Source: Lysobacterales bacterium (lineage in GTDB: Bacteria > Pseudomonadota > Gammaproteobacteria > Xanthomonadales > SZUA-36). From it: a stretch of DNA of 43,927 nt. Location: contig JAOUCS010000015.1 in the NCBI GenBank assembly GCA_029859645.1, positions 1 to 43,927 of the forward strand, given 5' to 3'. A model generated the notes under the pieces. That model was given only the letters and a program-made list of their open reading frames with translations, was not told the DNA's origin and did no database searches. The position numbers and the translations under genes were made by a program. Position 1 is the first letter of the stretch. Every line of letters starts with the position of its first letter. This document shows, piece by piece, positions 7,464-18,200 of the stretch.

Positions 7464-10400
7464 TCATCGTTCAATGATGTAATTTATGTCCAGCCCGGTT
7501 TCACGCTGACCCGATGACGCCCGGATACCAAAGCCTCTGCCCAGATCGTAGCGCACCTTAAGCACGTTGCCGTCCTCGAAGACGCCGATGCCGTAGCTGA
7601 TATAGAGCCTTGGCAGTACATACATACCGACATCCACTGCGCCTACGCCCTGTTCATAATTGAAGTCACTACCTGTCACCAGCAAGGTTTGAGCCCTTTC
7701 CCTGGTGGTCATGGGCACCGTGTAGGCTTCGACCACCGGGCGGTTGAGGGTACCGGCAACCATCAGTCCGGCTCTGCGGATTTGCGAATTACCAAAAATT
7801 TCGCGTTCCGCACGGATATTCAGGTGCGGATTGTCGGCGGGTGTGTCGGTAAAACTGACTCTGCCCCGGGTGATCCTGAGAAATTGCCCGAAGGCCTGGA
7901 TATCGCCGGTACCATTGAATCTGCCGTTGGCGACCGGAATCAGCTGGTCCTGCCAATTGAACCGGGCTGACCCGGTTACGTCGATATGTGCGACATCGAG
8001 ATCCACCAATACGTCCTCACCCAGCACCACCTCGAGGGTTCCCTGCAGCTTGATCGCGTTTTCTTTCAGGAAATCCTGCTCCACCACGGGCAGCTCCCCG
8101 GCCACGATCACCACATCAGCGCTTTGGCGGACACTGGCCTGGGGGAGGTAGCTGGGCGCCAGCCGGGTTGCCGGGATTTCCACGCGCCCATTGAGCGTCA
8201 GCGTCTTATTTTGCCAGGACAATTGCAGATCAGGATTTGCTATGACCTTCAGGTCGGGGACATCAATGACCGTCAGGTTTTGTCCCGTCAACTCGAAATC
8301 GATTACCGGGGAAAGAATATCTGCAAATAATATCTGCGTGCTGATCTCGCCGCTGCCATCGCCGGCAGTGAAGCTGCCATTAAGCATTATCTGGTCCAGT
8401 TTGCTGATTTCGCCAGTCAGGTTGATGTCCGAGAACGAGAACCCGGACGCCCTGTTACTGATGGCACCATTGGCGAGAGAAGCCCTGCCCTGGAACGACG
8501 GATCGGATATCGTGCCGTTAAGTGCCAGGTCCACGTCAAGCACGCCATCGATCGTATCGAAAGCCGGAAAGATCTTGCCCACCACACCGATATCGCTCAG
8601 ATCGATCCGGGCTGTGCCCTGGATCGGACTCTCGGTCCCCCGGCGCAAGTCGTCAGCACTGAAATTGACGTCTATTGCGCCAGTCTGTGGGAAAGAAAGG
8701 TCAAGAACACCGCTCTGAAGTCGGCCGTTTGCCACTTCAAAGCCAAACAGTCCGGACCCGGTCTCCAGCTGAATATCGTCATCACCTTCCAGGGTAATCA
8801 CACCTGGAGACATTTCGATCCGGGCATTGCCAGAACGATTGGCGCCAGGCGCCTGGCGCCAATTGAAGGTGCCGCTAAGCACCTGATTAAATCGGACATC
8901 GGTGTCCACGAACAGCTCGAGCACGCTCAGCGGTATCGCGGTCAGGTCGGTGGATAAGCTGATTTCATCTGGAGCCTGCCATGATGTCGCCGCGCAGAGC
9001 GTTGCTTTTCGCGTGCCGGTGAGGCAAAGATCCTGCAAGCTGAACCGATCGGGATTCATTTCCAGCGGTGCAGGCTGATCCAGCGATATGGAGAACTGTT
9101 CGCGGCTGAGATTGAAATTTGCCAATTGTCCCTTCCAGCCTGAATTCACGGGGTCTGACCAGTCGACGACTGAACCCTGGAGGGCAATACGGATGGTCCT
9201 GTTTTCAACGGCGGCCAGGATATCGATTCTTTCCAGCGGTGTTCCCGAATTGAATTCCAGCGTCAGTGATTCCAGGGCAGTCTCGCTAAAATCAAGACCC
9301 GAAAACACCAGTTTGTTTTGCAGGGTTTCAACCGAATCTATCATGATGTCACCGAACTGCAATTGCTGCGCCGTGAGATCCCCCGATATGGATGGAGCAT
9401 CCGGTCGCAGCGAGACCGAGCCACTGGTGTTCAGGGAACCGCCGAACTGGTCGTGAAAATGCGACAGGGCTTCGATGTCAACGGAGAACCGGATACCTTC
9501 CGGCGAATAGAGGTCGCCATCCAGCGTCATCACAGAGCTGCCGGAAATCACTTCCAGGGAAGTTACATTGACCCTGTCTTCGCCGAATTTGAATCTGCCG
9601 CTGGCGCTCAGCGGAATTTGCCTGAGCACACCTTCGAGTTGCTGTATGTCAACTTCTGCAGCCAGCGGTTCAAGTTGCCCGCCGGCGCTGAACTCGGCGC
9701 TGAATATGCCAGGGTATTCCGGCATTAGCGCCTTTGTATGAATGTCCTGTGCACGCAATGATACCTGGAATGGCTGGTTGCCGGTCCAATCGAAAGAAAC
9801 GTCCCCAGCCAGGATCCCTCCCAGCACCGCTCCTTCGTGAAGCTGGATCCCGAGTGACTGCTGGTTACCCGCCCCGCTCAAGCGCAAGCGCCCTTCCGGG
9901 AAACCGGCAGCCTGGACATCCAGCCGACCGTTCAGCTGCCAGTTCTCAGGCGTTCCCGAGACATCGAACTGACCTTCCTTGCTGCCGAACTGAGGCTTGG
10001 CCGCAGCGGGTGGCCAACTCAGCTCTTTCCAGCCCAACTGCCCATCCACCACTCCCGAGGCTAAATCGAACAGGCCACTTCCCGAAGCAACGAACGCGGC
10101 ATCGCTTATTGACAGTTTGAATGCGGAAACAGATATCTCGTCACCGCTCCATTCCAGCGCCAGCTCACCCGACACGCGATGATCCTCTGGCCAGTCATCC
10201 AGCCATGACCCGGGATTCAGGTGGTTCAGGATCGCGTCCACGGCAACCGTCAGGTCCGTGTCCCAGGAAATCCGGGCCTGTGACTCCAACGATAGCTGAG
10301 ACCCATCCAGCGAGATTCGTTCTGCTGAAAACCCGGTTACACCACCGCTACCCGCCAACTGCAGCCGGCCAGGATCCAATCCCGGCACTAACAGGTCTGT

Positions 10401-11267
10401 TTCGAGGTTAAGCATGTATGCGGACAGCTGCCCCTGGCTGCGCGCTTCGAGCTTCGCCAGGCTGACGTCCGGCTCTGGCGCAGTCAAAGGCCAACGCAGG
10501 TCTGGTGCCCTGAGTTCAAGATCCCATTCGGGTTCATCCAGCAGCTTGATCAGGCTGCCGGTCAATCGGGCCGCGGGAACCTTACTGTCAATTTCGAGTT
10601 GGAGTTGCTCCAGTGATCCGGACATCTGCCCGGTTATTGAAAATTCACCTGTAGTGGTGAATCGCACATCCAGGGAATGCGGAGGAGCGAATCCCAACTG
10701 CCCTGCCAGGTTAAAGTCATGACCTTCGGTGGTCAGGGAAAGGCTGTCCAGCGCCAGCGTGTCGTGGACCATACCGCTGGTGGTGACCGCCTCCAGCTGA
10801 ACGATATTTTTCCCCGAAACATCCAGGTAGTCGAGCCGATTCAGATGGATATCTTCGACGCGAACAGGCACGGGCAGAGCAAGTCCTCCGAGTACCTGGT
10901 GCAGGTCAGCCGGAGCATCGGTATCCTGGCCGGATGTTTCGAGTGACTTGATGGTGATTGCACCGGTATGTACCCGTTCAATCTTCACTGCAGGCGGGAG
11001 CAGGTCGATATCGACGGCTGTGCTGATCTTCGCGATATCAACTCGCACGGCGCTGTTTTGGAAATACAGGCCTTCCAGTTTCAAACCGGAACCAAGGTCA
11101 CCAGATATCGATGAAGCACCCAGATCAAATGCAGGAGATGAACTCAGCTTATGGAAAATCCAGCGGGCCCCGGACTCGGTATGCAGCAACCAGTTCCAGG
11201 CGCTGATTCCTGTGCCCAGCAGTACAAGGGGAATGATGAGCAAAAGCAGGGCTTTTCGCAGGCTCAT
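7464..11267 (-). CDS. tamB: Translocation and assembly module subunit TamB
   Basis: The product is a 1267-residue AsmA/TamB-type protein (E. coli TamB is about the same size). It has an N-terminal inner-membrane anchor (ALLLLIIPLVLLGTGISAWNWLL) followed by a very long, repetitive beta-rich periplasmic region of the kind that forms a lipid-conducting groove. The conserved C-terminal TamB (DUF490) domain holds RGRVSFTDTPADNPHLNIRAERE, PMTTRERAQTLLVTGSDFNYEQG and a final VRYDLGRGFGIRASSGQRETGLDINYIIE. TamB spans the periplasm and works with TamA in insertion of some outer-membrane proteins and in phospholipid transport to the outer membrane. The start overlaps the tamA stop by 4 nt (ATGA), so the pair is coupled. 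Confidence 0.96.
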   Translation of the reverse strand: MSLRKALLLLIIPLVLLGTGISAWNWLLHTESGARWIFHKLSSSPAFDLGASSISGDLGSGLKLEGLYFQNSAVRVDIAKISTAVDIDLLPPAVKIERVHTGAITIKSLETSGQDTDAPADLHQVLGGLALPVPVRVEDIHLNRLDYLDVSGKNIVQLEAVTTSGMVHDTLALDSLSLTTEGHDFNLAGQLGFAPPHSLDVRFTTTGEFSITGQMSGSLEQLQLEIDSKVPAARLTGSLIKLLDEPEWDLELRAPDLRWPLTAPEPDVSLAKLEARSQGQLSAYMLNLETDLLVPGLDPGRLQLAGSGGVTGFSAERISLDGSQLSLESQARISWDTDLTVAVDAILNHLNPGSWLDDWPEDHRVSGELALEWSGDEISVSAFKLSISDAAFVASGSGLFDLASGVVDGQLGWKELSWPPAAAKPQFGSKEGQFDVSGTPENWQLNGRLDVQAAGFPEGRLRLSGAGNQQSLGIQLHEGAVLGGILAGDVSFDWTGNQPFQVSLRAQDIHTKALMPEYPGIFSAEFSAGGQLEPLAAEVDIQQLEGVLRQIPLSASGRFKFGEDRVNVTSLEVISGSSVMTLDGDLYSPEGIRFSVDIEALSHFHDQFGGSLNTSGSVSLRPDAPSISGDLTAQQLQFGDIMIDSVETLQNKLVFSGLDFSETALESLTLEFNSGTPLERIDILAAVENRTIRIALQGSVVDWSDPVNSGWKGQLANFNLSREQFSISLDQPAPLEMNPDRFSLQDLCLTGTRKATLCAATSWQAPDEISLSTDLTAIPLSVLELFVDTDVRFNQVLSGTFNWRQAPGANRSGNARIEMSPGVITLEGDDDIQLETGSGLFGFEVANGRLQSGVLDLSFPQTGAIDVNFSADDLRRGTESPIQGTARIDLSDIGVVGKIFPAFDTIDGVLDVDLALNGTISDPSFQGRASLANGAISNRASGFSFSDINLTGEISKLDQIMLNGSFTAGDGSGEISTQILFADILSPVIDFELTGQNLTVIDVPDLKVIANPDLQLSWQNKTLTLNGRVEIPATRLAPSYLPQASVRQSADVVIVAGELPVVEQDFLKENAIKLQGTLEVVLGEDVLVDLDVAHIDVTGSARFNWQDQLIPVANGRFNGTGDIQAFGQFLRITRGRVSFTDTPADNPHLNIRAEREIFGNSQIRRAGLMVAGTLNRPVVEAYTVPMTTRERAQTLLVTGSDFNYEQGVGAVDVGMYVLPRLYISYGIGVFEDGNVLKVRYDLGRGFGIRASSGQRETGLDINYIIER

Positions 11268-13174
11268 AACAGCGGCGTCCCGATGGTGAAATGAATCCGC
11301 CAGGGTTTGCCCGGCTCGTCTATGGCATTCGCAAAATCAAGGCGGATCGGGCCGGCAATCGAATACCACCTGATACCCAAACCTACGCCTTTCTTGAGCT
11401 TCAACCTATCCCAGTCGTTGAAAGCATTACCCACGTCGAAAAAAACGGCGGCGGACCAGTCATCCAGGAACCGGTATTCGAACTCGGCGCTGGCGGTGAT
11501 GATGTTGTTCGACCCGACATTGTTATTGCTGAGGTCTTCGAAGCCATAGCCCCTGACGCTCTGGCTGCCACCCGCTTTGAAACGATAGAGGTAAGGTAGC
11601 TCGGTGACCGACAGGCGAATGAGCTGGCCGTCGGCTTCCGTGGTTTGTTCGAGTACGTCTGCGTTGGAATACCCCACTTCTCCACGCACAAGGAACTTCC
11701 AGCGCTCACGCCAAATCGTATTCCAGGCGGAAGACACATAGACCTGGCTAAAATCCAGATCGGACCCCCAGGCAGTATTGGAGGTGAAAATATGTGCCCG
11801 GTGGCGGTGGCCCACGGTTGCAAACCCACTGCCACGAACAGCGGGCCAGTCCCAGCCAACCCCCACTGACAGGTTCTCACTGGGCTCGCTGATGTATTCG
11901 TACTCTTCATCCGTCAGGCGTACCAGTGGATTGACTTCTGGTGCGGAATCAACCGGGGAGAAGGTATTGGTCTCTTTCAGGAATTCCACGAACCAGTGTT
12001 CATGAATCTGATGGCGGCCTTCGTCAAGTCCCCTGACTATCAGCCAGCCGGGCCGGAAGCTGTAGTCATAAACGTTACCCTCGGCAATGGTGATGGAATC
12101 TTCCACAATTTCGCCCGGGCGAACCTTGAATTTCTGCTGCTGGGTTCTGAACGCGAGCTCAGCGGTCCAGTACTGCCGGGCTGCCACCGTGCGTGGTTGC
12201 CGGTACTTGGTGCGAAATTGCAATTCGTTGCGCAGCTGCTGCCAGCCAACACCCATATCCAGGCTGTCACCGCGGGTGGACAGCAGGTGCCGGGTCCACA
12301 TGGCCTGTGCCCTCACTCCCGTGTCCGTGCCATAACCGAGGCTTCCCTGGTAGGTATTCCGCTTCCGTTCTTCCATGTTCACGACCAGGTTGACCCGCGG
12401 AGGGATTTCCTCCAGGCGGCGTTCTTCAACGACCTCTATGTTTTCGAAGTATGCCGTCCGCCAGAGATCAAGCCGGAACTGTTCCAGCAACCACTCGTCA
12501 TATGGCTGCCCCTCGGTGAATCGGGGCAGGTTTTCAAGCACCGTCGGATTGACACTCTCCTGGTTGAAAACAATCGTGCCCATCAGGGCCTGCATGCCGG
12601 TATCCAGGGTCAGCACCAGGCTGGCCTGGTTGTTGAGCAGGTCGAGCCTGATCTGCTGCTCGCTGAACCGGGCATTAAGGTAGCCGTGAGCACTGCAGAG
12701 TCGCAGCGCGGCTTCTTTCAGTTCTTCCCAGCGAACCTGGTTGAGCACCTGGCCATCGGTCAGCGGCCAGTCCGCCTGCCAGTCCAGCAGCCCCTGGTCC
12801 GCACTGCCATCGCCGGTCAGTCTGACCGAGTAATCCGAGATGATGATGGGCGGTCCTTTGTCGACTGTGAGAACGATTCGCCAGCTTCGTTCGGCAACGG
12901 CAATCAGTTCACTGCGGGTTTCAGCATGGTAGTACCCAAAAGGCCTTAACGCCGCTGCGGCCTGCAATTCGGCGTCAGCCATGATCCCTTCGAGCCGCCG
13001 CCGCGACAGTCGCGTGTTGCCCTCAATCCGGAAAGACTGGGTCCTGGCCTGGACGTTCTTCAGCATATCTCCGTCAACGCCGTTTACGACCAGTTCCAGT
13101 TCGTCGGCAACCGCGGACGCGGCCAGCAGCATGGCTGCCAGCCAGATGCTGAACAGGACGAACTGCTTCATCAT
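11264..13174 (-). CDS. tamA: Outer-membrane assembly factor TamA (Omp85 family)
   Basis: The 636-residue protein carries a signal peptide (FVLFSIWLAAMLLAASAVADE), an N-terminal set of POTRA domains (about residues 25-265, including FRIEGNTRLSRRRLEGIMADAELQ) and a C-terminal 16-strand Omp85 barrel. The lid-lock signature is visible as SQSVRGYGFEDLSNNNVGSNN, and a final barrel part reads FFDVGNAFNDW and GLGIRWYSIAGPIRLDFA. It cooperates with TamB to insert autotransporters and other outer-membrane proteins. It is somewhat longer than E. coli TamA (577). Two adjacent Met codons (13174 and 13171) could start it; no strong ribosome site was seen. The 87-nt gap to the divergent MBL-fold gene should hold its promoter. 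Confidence 0.96.
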   Translation of the reverse strand: MMKQFVLFSIWLAAMLLAASAVADELELVVNGVDGDMLKNVQARTQSFRIEGNTRLSRRRLEGIMADAELQAAAALRPFGYYHAETRSELIAVAERSWRIVLTVDKGPPIIISDYSVRLTGDGSADQGLLDWQADWPLTDGQVLNQVRWEELKEAALRLCSAHGYLNARFSEQQIRLDLLNNQASLVLTLDTGMQALMGTIVFNQESVNPTVLENLPRFTEGQPYDEWLLEQFRLDLWRTAYFENIEVVEERRLEEIPPRVNLVVNMEERKRNTYQGSLGYGTDTGVRAQAMWTRHLLSTRGDSLDMGVGWQQLRNELQFRTKYRQPRTVAARQYWTAELAFRTQQQKFKVRPGEIVEDSITIAEGNVYDYSFRPGWLIVRGLDEGRHQIHEHWFVEFLKETNTFSPVDSAPEVNPLVRLTDEEYEYISEPSENLSVGVGWDWPAVRGSGFATVGHRHRAHIFTSNTAWGSDLDFSQVYVSSAWNTIWRERWKFLVRGEVGYSNADVLEQTTEADGQLIRLSVTELPYLYRFKAGGSQSVRGYGFEDLSNNNVGSNNIITASAEFEYRFLDDWSAAVFFDVGNAFNDWDRLKLKKGVGLGIRWYSIAGPIRLDFANAIDEPGKPWRIHFTIGTPLL

Positions 13175-13261
13175 GAACGGGTCGCAAAAATCAACATTGC
13201 GTTATCGTGCACTATCGGCCGAAAATGTACACCCTCTCAATGATATTTGTTTGGAGCAGAC

Positions 13262-14215
13262 ATGAACGATTGCATTACTGCCCTGGAATACGAAGGCGGT
13301 GTCCTTGCCATTGACAGCGGCATGGTCCGTCCGCAGATGGCAGCCTGTTACCTGCTCGAAACAGATTCGGCGGTGGCTGTAATCGAGGTGGGGAACAACG
13401 ACAGCGCTGGCAGGATCGTCAAGGTGCTGGAAAGCCGGGGCAGGGACGTTATGGAAGTCAGCCACGTGATCGTGACGCATGTTCACCTGGACCATGCCGG
13501 CGGTGCCGGAAAACTGATGCAGGAATTGCCCAATGCCAGCCTGCTGGTCCACCCACGCGGCGCCCGGCACATGATCGATCCGTCGCGGCTGGAAGCGAGC
13601 GCCCGGGCGGTGTACGGAGACCCAGCATTCGACAGCATGTACGGCTCACTGATTCCGGTGCCGGAGGATCGGGTTAAAATCATCGACGAAGGGGATTCTG
13701 TGGAAGTGGGAGGGAGAAAGCTGGCGTTCATCGATACACCCGGCCATGCCCGTCACCATTTTTGTGTCTGGGACGAACAGACCCGCGGCTGGTTTTCGGG
13801 TGATACCTTCGGCATTTCCTATCGCGAACTGGATACTGCCGCCGGACCCTTCATATTTCCGACCACCACGCCCGTCCAGTTCGATCCGCAGGCATTGACG
13901 GCTTCCGTGCAACGGATGATGCAGTACGAGCCGGATCATATGTACCTGACGCACTTCGGCCGGGTCAGCGATGTGGAGCGGCTTGCACGGCAAATGACAG
14001 AAGGTGTCCAGATGTTTGCAGAGCTGGGTGAACGCCAGGACGGGACGGAAAACCGCAGCGCAAATATCCAGTCGGAAATGATGGCCTGGCTGACTGCACG
14101 CGCCCGGGCGCATGGCGTCACCTGTTCCGATGAGGATCTGCGTGAAATTTTTGCCGGTGACGTATTGCTCAATACACAGGGTATCGAGTTCTGGCTGGAT
14201 CACGGACGCGGCTGA
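13262..14215 (+). CDS. MBL-fold metallo-hydrolase
   Basis: This is a 317-residue metallo-beta-lactamase-fold protein. The metal-binding motif is VTHVHLDHAGG (His73, His75, Asp77, His78); later ligands fit TPGHARHHF (about 160), FSGDTFG (about 180) and YLTHFGRV (about 234). The ATG has GGAG 6 nt upstream and is preferred over an in-frame upstream alternative at 13247. There is no signal peptide, so it is cytoplasmic. The C-terminal part (about residues 240-317) is helical and may be a regulatory or dimerising extension. Members of this superfamily act as thioesterases, lactonases, phosphodiesterases or glyoxalases; the sequence alone does not choose among them. It stands alone, divergent from tamA and convergent with the RND operon (no gap to the adaptor stop). 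Confidence 0.88.
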   Translation: MNDCITALEYEGGVLAIDSGMVRPQMAACYLLETDSAVAVIEVGNNDSAGRIVKVLESRGRDVMEVSHVIVTHVHLDHAGGAGKLMQELPNASLLVHPRGARHMIDPSRLEASARAVYGDPAFDSMYGSLIPVPEDRVKIIDEGDSVEVGGRKLAFIDTPGHARHHFCVWDEQTRGWFSGDTFGISYRELDTAAGPFIFPTTTPVQFDPQALTASVQRMMQYEPDHMYLTHFGRVSDVERLARQMTEGVQMFAELGERQDGTENRSANIQSEMMAWLTARARAHGVTCSDEDLREIFAGDVLLNTQGIEFWLDHGRG

Positions 14216-15259
14216 CTATCCGCCGGCAATGACCACTTCCTGTCCGGGCTGAAGCCGTTCGGCCCCGCGGGTAATAACGCGGTCGCCACCGTTGACGTCA
14301 CCAATCACCTCTACCAGGCTGCCGAGCCCGATGCCCGTGTCCACACTGACTTTTTCCACCATGTTGTCGCTGGTCACCCTGAGTACAAACATCTCTGAAC
14401 CTCGCAGCACCAGCGCATCCCGGGGCACCGCCACCAGTTTACGAGGGTCGCTGTTGGGCAGGGCCACCCGGACCGAGCTGCCGATCACCCAGTTGGGGTT
14501 GTTGGCCGCGATCCTGACTTCGAACATCCTCGAGCGTTCATCACCCACCGGAATCACTCGTTTGACGGGGCTCAGCGTTTCGACATGCTGGTGTTCTATG
14601 GAGACTTCCAGCCCTTCATGCAAATAGCCTGAGACACTCAGCGGGGCCTGTGCCCTGATTTCCCGGTTTTGGGTGTCAACCAGGCGCGCCACCTGCGCGC
14701 CCCTGGCGACGAATTCACCGACCTGCAGCTGTCGTTCGACGACAATTCCAGAGAATGGAGCCAGTACCCGGGTCTGGTCAATTCTGCGGCTGGTCTGGGC
14801 AGCTGCTATTTCAGCGCGGCGAATATCCTGAATGATCATGTCGAGTTCAGCCCTGGCTTCATCGATCTGGTTGGCTGATGCATTGTTATTGGCCGCCAGC
14901 ATGTTCAGCCGTTCCAGGTTGTTTTTAAGGTACCGCTCCCTGGCTTGCAGGCTTTCCAGCATCGCCTTGTTGTCCTGCAATTCCAATTCCAGGTCGGTCG
15001 CGTCAATGGTAGCGACCGGCTTGCCCATCTCAACCTGCTCGCCGACTTCGGCCACCCAGGTGATCCGTCCGTCGGTTTCGGCGCCGATGCGGGCGTCGTT
15101 GCGGCTGATGACACTGCCGGAAACCCACATCGAAGCCGAGAAGGTATCCAGTTTCGCCTCATCAACTGCCACCGGCGCGGGCGGGGGTGTTTGTGCCAAA
15201 GCCAGTATTGGCAGTGCGGCCAGGCTAGTGATAAGCAGTGTATGCAAAATGTTTTTCAT
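14216..15259 (-). CDS. RND efflux periplasmic adaptor subunit (MFP/HlyD-type)
   Basis: The 347-residue product starts at an ATG with AAGGAG; that ribosome site overlaps the stop of the RND gene, so translation is coupled. It has a signal peptide ending ALA-QTPP with no lipobox cysteine. Barrel-sandwich (lipoyl) halves are visible as GRITWVAEVGEQVEMGKPVATID and APFSGIVVERQLQVGEFVARG, separated by a coiled-coil hairpin (about residues 90-160, ALESLQARERYLKNN... AELDMIIQDIRRAEI). A beta-barrel and a membrane-proximal domain ending GDRVITRGAERLQPGQEVVI follow. It bridges the RND pump to an outer-membrane channel; no TolC-type gene is in the window. The adaptor lies downstream of the pump, the reverse of the common order. 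Confidence 0.93.
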   Translation of the reverse strand: MKNILHTLLITSLAALPILALAQTPPPAPVAVDEAKLDTFSASMWVSGSVISRNDARIGAETDGRITWVAEVGEQVEMGKPVATIDATDLELELQDNKAMLESLQARERYLKNNLERLNMLAANNNASANQIDEARAELDMIIQDIRRAEIAAAQTSRRIDQTRVLAPFSGIVVERQLQVGEFVARGAQVARLVDTQNREIRAQAPLSVSGYLHEGLEVSIEHQHVETLSPVKRVIPVGDERSRMFEVRIAANNPNWVIGSSVRVALPNSDPRKLVAVPRDALVLRGSEMFVLRVTSDNMVEKVSVDTGIGLGSLVEVIGDVNGGDRVITRGAERLQPGQEVVIAGG

Positions 15260-15273
15260 AACGGGTATCTCCT

Positions 15274-18200
15274 TCAGGTCACGAGTTCTGGAACAACACG
15301 TGGGGAGTCTTCGTGCTCCACGGTCTTGCTGGAGCGCGCGCTGCCAAGCCGCAGCAGGCTGGGCAGCATCAACAGGGTAAAAAACAGGCTGCAAGTCATG
15401 CCACCGACGATGGTGGTAGCCAGCCCGCGATAGATTACGCTGCCTTCGCCTGGCATCAGGACCAAAGGCAACATTCCGAAAATGGTCGTAAACGTGCTCA
15501 TGAAGATGGGGCGCATCCGGATGCTTAGCGCCTTCTCGACGGCTGCATCACGCGTCATGCCTTTGCGTTCCGCCCGGCGGGTCTGATCGACCAGCAGGAT
15601 GGCGTTATTGACCACCAGGCCCAGCAGGATGATGAAGCCGATCATGGTCAACAGGTCCATCGGCTGAAAGGTAAACAGGTTCAGGACCTGCAGCGAGAGG
15701 ATTCCACCCACGCCGGCCAGCGGAATGGTCAGCGTTACGATGGCGCTGTCCCTGATCGACCTGAACAAACCGGCCATTAACAGGAACAGGATCATCAGCG
15801 CCAGCAGGAAATTGCCGGTCATTGTCTCGATCGCATCGCTCAGGCTGTCGGCGCTGCCGCCGTAGATGATCGTTCCATCCTCGGGCAAGGCGGCTTTTAA
15901 CAGAGGTTCGACTTCGTCATTGATCTGTTGAACGGCGGTTTCGAGGGAGACGTTTTCCGGCGGACTGACGCTCAGTGTAACGGTGCGGCGCCCGTTGACC
16001 CGGCGGATCTGTCCTGGGCCCGTGGTGCGCTCCACCTGGACCAGTTCACCCAGCGGCACGACTTCGCCGGCCGGTGTCATCACGGGCGTGGACGCCAGTT
16101 GTTCGGGCGTGTCCCAGCCGCCTGCTTTCAGGATAATGTCCATGCGTTCTTCGCCGTTGAAGTATTCGCCGAGCCACAGCCCGTTGCCGAGGGTGCGAAT
16201 CACCGAAGCGATGGCGTTACGGTTCCAGCCCACTTCCGAAATCCGTGAATCGTCGGGGAAAATTCGCAGCTCGGGCTCCGACAGTTCGGGTGGCGGGAAA
16301 GCCCGGACATTGGCGCCCGGAAACGATTCCATCAATTGTTGCTGCCCGGCCAATGACGCCGCCACCAGGCCAGCTTCGTCCGCGGACTGCAGGTGGACCG
16401 CGATATCACGCCCGCCGCCGAACCCACCGAACAGGTTGCCCTGTGAAGCAAAGCCGCGGAAATCGGGGATGCCCACCATGATCTCTTCCCGCATGACGAC
16501 TTCCAGGTCTTTCACCTTCGATTGGTCCAGAACGCGCGCCCCGATGGTTCCACCGCCGGAAAACAGCCAGATGTAGTAGTTCTTCAGGGCAGGCTCTTTT
16601 TCACCGTCCATGTAGGGCTGCAGGCGCTCCACCAACGTGCTGACAATTTCCTGCTCCTTGATGTCCCAGGTCGCGCCCGGAGGGGTCTGCAGGAACGCAT
16701 CAACGGCGTCGCGCTTGACGGGTGGCAGGTAGTCGAGTTGCGGAAACAGCGCCCAGGTCAGCAACAGAGGGATGGCGACCAGCTTGATGATGATTCCTGC
16801 CCGTCGCCAATGGGTGTGGGTGGCTTTCATCAGCAGGCCGGCGAGCTTTGACCAGACGGGAGACTGGTTACGCGCCAGCTTCTGATGGGTCAGCCAACTG
16901 CCGCCCAGTGCCGGCAGGATGGTAAGGGCAACGATCAGGGAGGCGCAGACCGCGATGGCGATGGTCAGGGCAAGGTCTGCAAACAACTGCCCTTCCACGT
17001 CCTGCAGGAACAGGACAGGCAGGAAAATGGCCACCGTGGTCGCGGTGGAAGCGAGCAGCGCGCCCTTGACCTGGCCGGCCCCCCGAAGAGCCGCTTTGCC
17101 GGGGCTCTCGCCCTGTTCCCGCAGGCGCACGATGTTCTCGCTGACCACGATGGCAGCGTCGAGCACCATGCCGACGGCAAAGGCGAGCCCGGCGAGGGAG
17201 ATGACGTTGAGGGACCGGCCGGTCAATTGCAACACGATAAAAGTTGTCAGCAGTGAAACAGGAATGGACGTCGCGATCAGCAGGGTGCCCCTGGCGTCTC
17301 TCAGGAACCACCACAGCACCCCGACCGCCAGCAGTATGCCGATCATCAGGTTACTGGTGACCAGGTTGACCGCGCGCTTGATGAAAACGGAAGCGTCGAA
17401 GGATTGCCGGGCATCCAGCCCCAGTTCTTTCAACGGGCCTTCCCGCAATTCTTCCATGACCGCCTTGACCTCGGTCAGCGCGGCCAGCACGTTGGCGCCG
17501 TTCTGGCGGTCGATGCGAATACCCATGGCCGGATTGCCATTCTGGATCACGATGTCCCGGCGCAGGCCCCGATCTACCTTGATTTCTGCGATATCGCCGA
17601 GCCGTACCGGCCGCCCTTCCCGCCATTCGAGTACCTGGTTGCGAAGCTGTTCGGGATCGTAGCGGCCTTCAAACCTCAGCGTATACTGGCGCCGGCCGAC
17701 GTCGATAAAGCCTCCGGATATGTCATTACTGCGGCTGGCATTGGCGGCGATATCGGTCAGCGGCAGCCCGAGCTCGGCGGCGCGGTAGGGGTCGATAACG
17801 ATCTGCAGTTGCTCCGGTGAACCGTCCAGGATATCCACTCCGGCAACACCGTCGATACTTTCGATGCGGGGTTTGATGATGTCCTCGACCTGCTGGGCAT
17901 AGTCCGTCAGTTTTCCGGGTGTGCCCGGCAGCATCTGAACGAAATACCAGGTCAGCGCGCCGTTCGCCCCACCACGGCCACCTAACTGAACCACTGGCGG
18001 ATCGGCGTCGGCCGGCAAGGGCGGTAAACGGTTAAGCCGACCGATGACGTCCATCAGCGTGGCTTGCATGTCGGTTTCGAGGTTGAACTGCAGGTTGATG
18101 AAGGCGCCGCCATTAAAGGCATTGGCTTCCATCACGCGCATTCCCGGAAGCCCTTGCAGGACTTCCTCCATCGGTTCGAGAATTTCCGCCTCTACCTCGC

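Noticed and set aside
7689-8718. Several plus-strand frames of 90-175 codons opposite tamB and tamA
   Set aside because: They are shadows of strongly supported minus-strand genes, have low-complexity translations and no ribosome sites or family matches.
15928-17820. Plus-strand frames up to 247 codons opposite the RND gene
   Set aside because: Mirror frames of a GC-rich membrane protein gene, with no recognisable domains.
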